The position numbers and the translations under genes were made by a program. A stretch of DNA of 64,000 nt from Sinorhizobium fredii NGR234 (GTDB lineage Bacteria > Pseudomonadota > Alphaproteobacteria > Rhizobiales > Rhizobiaceae). The notes beneath the pieces are model-generated. The model searched no databases. It saw nothing but the letters and a program-made list of their open reading frames with translations, and had not been told where the DNA came from. The DNA lies in NCBI RefSeq assembly GCF_000018545.1, contig NC_012586.1:2294001-2358000 (forward strand). The letters run 5' to 3'. Positions 61,075 through 64,000 of this stretch are shown here, piece by piece. Position 1 is the stretch's first letter; every line of letters begins with the position of its first letter.

Positions 61075-61983
61075 CTAGAAGCGGAGGACGAATTCTTCGC
61101 CTTGCCGCGCCGCCGTCAGGCTGCTGTCACGGATATCCTTGATGTACCAGCCGTCCTCGAGTGCCGCCCCCTTGTAGAGACGCGCCCCGTCGGCGCTGAT
61201 CGCATAGGGGGTGTCGCCGAACCAGATGGCCTGAAGGTGGAACTTCGGCGCGCTCTGCGGAGCCGCCTCGCCGACAAGGCTGGTGAGGACATAGCTGGTG
61301 CCGTAGGTGCGGTCGAACCAGGCCTGGACCTCGCTCCACGGCTTGCGGGCCGCGTCGTCGACGGCACCGGAAACGGAAAACCGCGTCCCGTCGGCCTCGA
61401 TCTTCAGGTCCGACAGGCCGGTCTCGCGCAGCCTTGCGGCAAGCGCCGCCGAGACGTCCTGCGGCGAGGGAGCCGAGGAAGCGATCGTTCCGGTCGTCAT
61501 CGCCGTCGCCTCGATACCCACCGTGGAAGGCCGGTGATCGACCTCCGCAACCCCGGCCTGCACGGCCGCTATGGTGAGAAGCGAGAAAGCGGCGACGCCG
61601 CCGAGCATCCAGCTGGCGCGCGAGGACTTTTCCGCCTTTCGGCCGGCTGCTTCCCGCATTGGCCGGGAAAGGTTGAGGCGCGCACCGCCGAGCGTCACGG
61701 TCACCGGGATCCGGACCTGCAGCCCGTGACCGACGGGAACGGTCGTGTCGTCCACCACGAGATCGGCGCCGATCGCCTCGACCATGACCTCGGAGCCGGC
61801 AAACTGCAGGCGCATGTGGTGCGCCGACACGTCGCGGTCGCTGAGCATCAGGTCGCAATCGGCGCCCGAACCGATCAGATAAGCGCCCTTTTCCAGGGGC
61901 AGGGAGACGCCGCTGTGAACGCCCTTCAGGACATCGAGCGTCAGAGGCGTGGCCGAATTCCTCAAGACCAGATTGGATGCCAT
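61075..61983 (-). CDS. sctD: Type III secretion inner-membrane ring protein SctD (FHA domain)
   Basis: A 302-residue protein starting at ATG 61983 (GAGGTGATAG upstream). Residues about 15-105 form an FHA-like cytoplasmic domain (GAYLIGSGADCDLMLSDRDV, SAHHMRLQFAG), residues about 125-148 are the single membrane segment (WMLGGVAAFSLLTIAAVQAG), and the periplasmic part has a BON-like fold (LAARLRETGLSDLKIEADGT). This is the SctD/YscD order. It is shorter than YscD, with fewer periplasmic ring modules. It forms the outer inner-membrane ring with SctJ. Confidence 0.85.
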   Translation of the reverse strand: MASNLVLRNSATPLTLDVLKGVHSGVSLPLEKGAYLIGSGADCDLMLSDRDVSAHHMRLQFAGSEVMVEAIGADLVVDDTTVPVGHGLQVRIPVTVTLGGARLNLSRPMREAAGRKAEKSSRASWMLGGVAAFSLLTIAAVQAGVAEVDHRPSTVGIEATAMTTGTIASSAPSPQDVSAALAARLRETGLSDLKIEADGTRFSVSGAVDDAARKPWSEVQAWFDRTYGTSYVLTSLVGEAAPQSAPKFHLQAIWFGDTPYAISADGARLYKGAALEDGWYIKDIRDSSLTAARQGEEFVLRF

Positions 61984-62074
61984 GGAACTATCACCTCGCT
62001 CGCCGGATAGCCGAGACACCGACGCTGCGCGCAAGGCGCAGCCCGGTCCAAGTCAGGATCTTTACGAATGGGAT

Positions 62075-62099
62075 GAGGGGCGGCCCGTGGCCGCCCCTC
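62075..62099. terminator. Hairpin between the needle-like gene and sctD
   Basis: GAGGGGCGGC-ccgtg-GCCGCCCCTC is a perfect 10-bp stem 9 bases past the stop of the needle-like gene. There is no T-run on the minus strand, so it is more likely an attenuator or RNA stabiliser that gives high levels of the small first gene than a full stop. Confidence 0.6.
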
Positions 62100-62107
62100 G
62101 GGCTTTC

Positions 62108-62269
62108 TTAGCCGTTCGGACGCTGCTTTGCGGCGTCGAGCGCGACCTTCTTTTCGGTCGTGATCTCGGTGATCTTGGCGGACTTGTCGATCGCCTTGTC
62201 GAAGGCGTCCGTCATCTTCTGGATCGAATTGTCCGAGGTTTGCGTACCGCCCACACCGGAAACTGCCAT
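62108..62269 (-). CDS. Small T3SS protein, candidate needle subunit SctF
   Basis: A 53-residue protein starting at ATG 62269 behind AAGGAGAAGAC. It begins MAVSGVGGTQTSDNSIQKMT and is otherwise helical and charged, with the ending KVALDAAKQRPNG that resembles C-terminal segments of small needle proteins. It is first in the leftward operon, has the best ribosome-binding site and is followed by a stable hairpin, features expected of an abundant needle subunit. It is shorter than YscF (87 residues), so a different secreted component remains possible. Confidence 0.55.
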   Translation of the reverse strand: MAVSGVGGTQTSDNSIQKMTDAFDKAIDKSAKITEITTEKKVALDAAKQRPNG

Positions 62270-62638
62270 TGTCTTCTCCTTGATAATTCGGCCGGCTTGC
62301 GAGCGCAGCTCACACCGCCGGCATGCTTTCCTTATCGAGTCGACTACCCTCCATCGGGCGCAGCAATGGTTAAGGTCGAAGTTCTGGAATGACAATTTGC
62401 AAGAGCATCACATAATATTTCTTGCTGTAATATATCGTGATATCAAACGATTTAATCGCCATGAAATCGCTTATCCCTTGTATTATAATATTGGTATATA
62501 GTTTATCTCATAACGTGTTCCAGATTTTGCTTGTTTAGCTATTGGCGTTGCTATCGATTTTACCCAACTGCGAGTTGCGTGTGCCGACCTACTGTTATAG
62601 CTTTCAGCCGCTCGATGCGAACGATCGGAACGTTTGCC
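62270..62638. promoter_or_regulatory. AT-rich divergent promoter region of the T3SS operons
   Basis: 369 bases between the divergent needle-like and rhcC1-like genes. The core from about 62395 to 62560 is strikingly AT-rich for this genome and includes TATTATAATATTGGTATATAG and the inverted repeat ATATC-gt-GATAT at 62432-62443. It is the obvious site for both promoters and for silencing or activating proteins such as MucR/Ros-type factors. No tts-box consensus could be confirmed by eye. Confidence 0.65.
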
Positions 62639-63295
62639 ATGAAAATGGTCATGTTCACCGGGAGACTCTGCGTGTTTGCTATCGCTACATTAGCAGCCAC
62701 AGCTGCGAGTTTCGCGGAAGCACCGCGGTGGTATGACAGCCGATACAGCTATGTCCTGATCAACCAGGATGTTCGCGACGCGTTGAAGGAGTTCGGCCGC
62801 AACCTGTCCCTTCCCGTCGTCCTGTCCGACAGGATTCGCGGCCAGGTGCGCGGCGAAATCCGCGCCGCTACGGCAGGCGACTTCCTCGACAGGCTCACCC
62901 AGGCCAACGGCCTCATCTGGTATTTCGACGGGTCGATCCTGCATATCAATACCAGCGACGAGTTCTCGACCCAGATCATCGATATAGGCAGGGCGAACGG
63001 CCGGTCCGTCATCGACGAGATCGAGCGCCTCGACCTCATGGACGGGCGCTTTTCAGTGCGCGCCACCACCAATGCGCCGGCGCTGCGCGTTTCGGGCCCG
63101 CCGCCCTTCATCGCCATGGTGAAGCAGGTTGCCGCATCCGTTCAGCCGCCGCCGGCGACACAAGTGGACGATCCGCGGGTGCGGATCTTTCGCGGCGGCC
63201 AGCGCGACGAGGTGACGGCGGATCTGGTCGAGACGGATCGCCAGGCGGCCCCCGCCAATCGCAAGAAAACCAAGAGCCCAGCAGGAGAGCAATGA
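62639..63295 (+). CDS. RhcC1/NolW-like N-terminal secretin-domain protein
   Basis: A 218-residue exported protein. ATG 62639 opens a signal peptide (MKMVMFTGRLCVFAIATLAA, cleaved after SFA); ATG 62615 is possible. The mature part has the N0 domain (YVLINQDVRDALKEFGRNLS, GEIRAATAGDFLDRLTQANG, WYFDGSILHIN) and an N1-like domain (RFSVRATTNAPALRVSGPPP). It ends without the membrane-spanning secretin domain. This is the RhcC1/NolW type, which in rhizobia complements the separate RhcC2. The gene order rhcC1, rod protein, sctJ parallels nolW-nolB-nolT. Confidence 0.85.
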   Translation: MKMVMFTGRLCVFAIATLAATAASFAEAPRWYDSRYSYVLINQDVRDALKEFGRNLSLPVVLSDRIRGQVRGEIRAATAGDFLDRLTQANGLIWYFDGSILHINTSDEFSTQIIDIGRANGRSVIDEIERLDLMDGRFSVRATTNAPALRVSGPPPFIAMVKQVAASVQPPPATQVDDPRVRIFRGGQRDEVTADLVETDRQAAPANRKKTKSPAGEQ

Positions 63296-63480
63296 TGGCC
63301 GGTCCCTTAGCCGCGACGACGCAGACGCCCATTCAGACCCAGAACGTCGACCCTTCTCAGGCGCAGTTCGACGAAGCTCTGCAGCAAGCCATTGCTGGCG
63401 GCGGCGGGCAATTGATTGCTCAGGAAATGATGAAGATCGCCCAGGAGGTTCTGAACGAGGCGATGGCCGACGAGGAATAG
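63292..63480 (+). CDS. Small T3SS protein, needle- or NopA-like candidate
   Basis: A 62-residue protein with ATG 63292 (AGGAGAGCA upstream; ATG 63295 also possible) overlapping the rhcC1-like stop by 4 bases. It begins MMAGPLAATTQTPIQTQNVD, and its second half is a long acidic helix (QFDEALQQAIAGGGGQLIAQ, EMMKIAQEVLNEAMADEE). The small size, lack of a signal peptide and position before the rod gene suit a needle or early secreted component. It competes with the gene at 62108 for the SctF role. Confidence 0.55.
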   Translation: MMAGPLAATTQTPIQTQNVDPSQAQFDEALQQAIAGGGGQLIAQEMMKIAQEVLNEAMADEE

Positions 63481-63510
63481 TTCCCCTTCATGCCGACAGG
63501 AGACGCAACC

Positions 63511-63936
63511 ATGACGGTTGTTCCACCAGTTGAGAATGCCTTCGTTACCGCCCCTGCCCCGCAGGATTCCATCCCCATTGCCTCGCAAGGCCTGTTCGAG
63601 CACGCGGCGCTCAACGCCGGGTCGCTGCCGCATGGCGCAAGCCCGGCGGATCTCGGCCGAACGGTCGTCGACAACCTGAAAGGCTTCGTCGAGCGGGCCG
63701 GGAAATTTGCCAATGGCAGCGCGATTCCTGCCGAGCCGGGCCAATCACCGACTTCGTCATCGTTCCTTCCCTTGCCGGGCGGCGACGCCAATGCGGCGCG
63801 GACGCCGGATAGCGATGCCGGACGGCTCGTCGAGACCTTGGGACGGGTCTTCGATCATGCGATCGAAACGCAGATGGTCGTCCGCGGCCCGACGCAGTTC
63901 ACCAGCGCGACGCTCACGCTCGTCAAGGGTCAATGA
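63511..63936 (+). CDS. T3SS inner-rod protein candidate, SctI (NolB/NopB position)
   Basis: A 141-residue protein starting at ATG 63511 behind CAGGAGACGCAACC. The N-terminal two thirds are low in complexity, rich in Pro, Ala, Ser and Gly. The C-terminal 45 residues are helical (AGRLVETLGRVFDHAIETQM) and end in a polar strand (TSATLTLVKGQ), a layout like NolB and other inner-rod proteins, where only the C terminus is conserved. It overlaps the sctJ start by 4 bases, as rod genes typically do. Confidence 0.65.
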   Translation: MTVVPPVENAFVTAPAPQDSIPIASQGLFEHAALNAGSLPHGASPADLGRTVVDNLKGFVERAGKFANGSAIPAEPGQSPTSSSFLPLPGGDANAARTPDSDAGRLVETLGRVFDHAIETQMVVRGPTQFTSATLTLVKGQ

Positions 63937-64000
63937 AGAACTCCTGGCCTCTCCCACGGCTCGTGCGCGGCTTGTGGCTCGCGCTGATCGTCGTGACGCT
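63933..64000 (+). CDS. sctJ: Start of SctJ-type lipoprotein (partial, cut by window end)
   Basis: ATG 63933 overlaps the stop of the rod gene as ATGA. The 22 visible residues (MKNSWPLPRLVRGLWLALIV and onward) form a basic start and a hydrophobic signal helix, as expected for SctJ/RhcJ/NolT, the inner-ring lipoprotein. The lipobox and the ring domains lie beyond the window. Identification rests mainly on gene order after rhcC1 and the rod gene. Confidence 0.6.
   Translation, partial: MKNSWPLPRLVRGLWLALIVVT

Noticed and set aside
62531..62638. Upstream extension of the rhcC1-like gene to 62531
   Set aside because: The added residues lack signal-peptide character and lie in the AT-rich promoter region. 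The start at 62639 gives a normal signal peptide.
1..64000. tRNA, rRNA or CRISPR arrays
   Set aside because: No cloverleaf-like tRNA, rRNA segment or regularly spaced direct repeat was seen on either strand. The repeats present are dispersed palindromic mosaic elements.

Overview
The window is GC-rich DNA from an alphaproteobacterium, most likely Rhizobiaceae of the Sinorhizobium/Ensifer group. The evidence is rhizobial intergenic mosaic (RIME-type) palindromes, an mctP-mctS-mctR monocarboxylate locus, EcfG/RpoE2-like promoters (GGAAC-N16/17-GTT) and a rhizobial-type secretion locus with a separate RhcC1-like protein. The density of ABC and TRAP uptake systems with local LacI and LysR regulators suggests a large secondary replicon, but the replicon cannot be identified from sequence alone.

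Layout. 0-10 kb: two LacI regulators, a MazF-type toxin-antitoxin pair with tandem operators, a polar amino-acid ABC transporter and a ribose-type sugar ABC transporter. A TGTTATCGATAACA operator lies upstream of both transporters, and a degenerate copy sits at the first regulator. 10.3-12.9 kb: an intact-looking IS66 element with 8-bp target duplications, inserted inside a mosaic repeat. 12.9-26 kb: stress-type and envelope genes (BON, DUF1236, SDR/LysR pair, DUF2905, membrane protein, epimerase-SPW-VKOR fusion, glycosyltransferase), three of them behind EcfG-like promoters, plus a GGDEF-EAL protein next to a periplasmic binding protein. 26-32 kb: a TRAP transporter with an HpcH aldolase, a LacI regulator and a hydratase of the fumarylacetoacetate family. 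32-35 kb: a chemoreceptor and a CrcB fluoride channel. 35.5-39.1 kb: a small protein, a second GGDEF-EAL protein and a second binding protein in one operon. 39.2-47.4 kb: a LysR regulator and a Liv-type ABC transporter with shikimate dehydrogenase and 3-dehydroshikimate dehydratase, read as quinate/shikimate catabolism. 47.5-53.6 kb: mctR, mctS, mctP and a DUF3311 protein.

53.8-64 kb: part of a non-flagellar type III secretion system in two divergent operons. Leftward: sctF-like, sctD, sctX-like, sctY-like, sctV, a CpaC-type secretin, a CpaD-like protein, a TadD-like TPR lipoprotein, sctU and an L,D-transpeptidase. Rightward: rhcC1-like, a small protein, sctI-like, and the start of sctJ, where the window ends. 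Three features stand out: the Tad-pilus-like outer-membrane genes inside the operon, a SctU whose NPTH autocleavage motif reads GEEG, and a gene pair with the order and sizes of yscX-yscY-yscV. Rhizobia with a second T3SS on a large replicon are known (for example T3SS-II of NGR234), so the whole system may not be new even if these details deserve attention.
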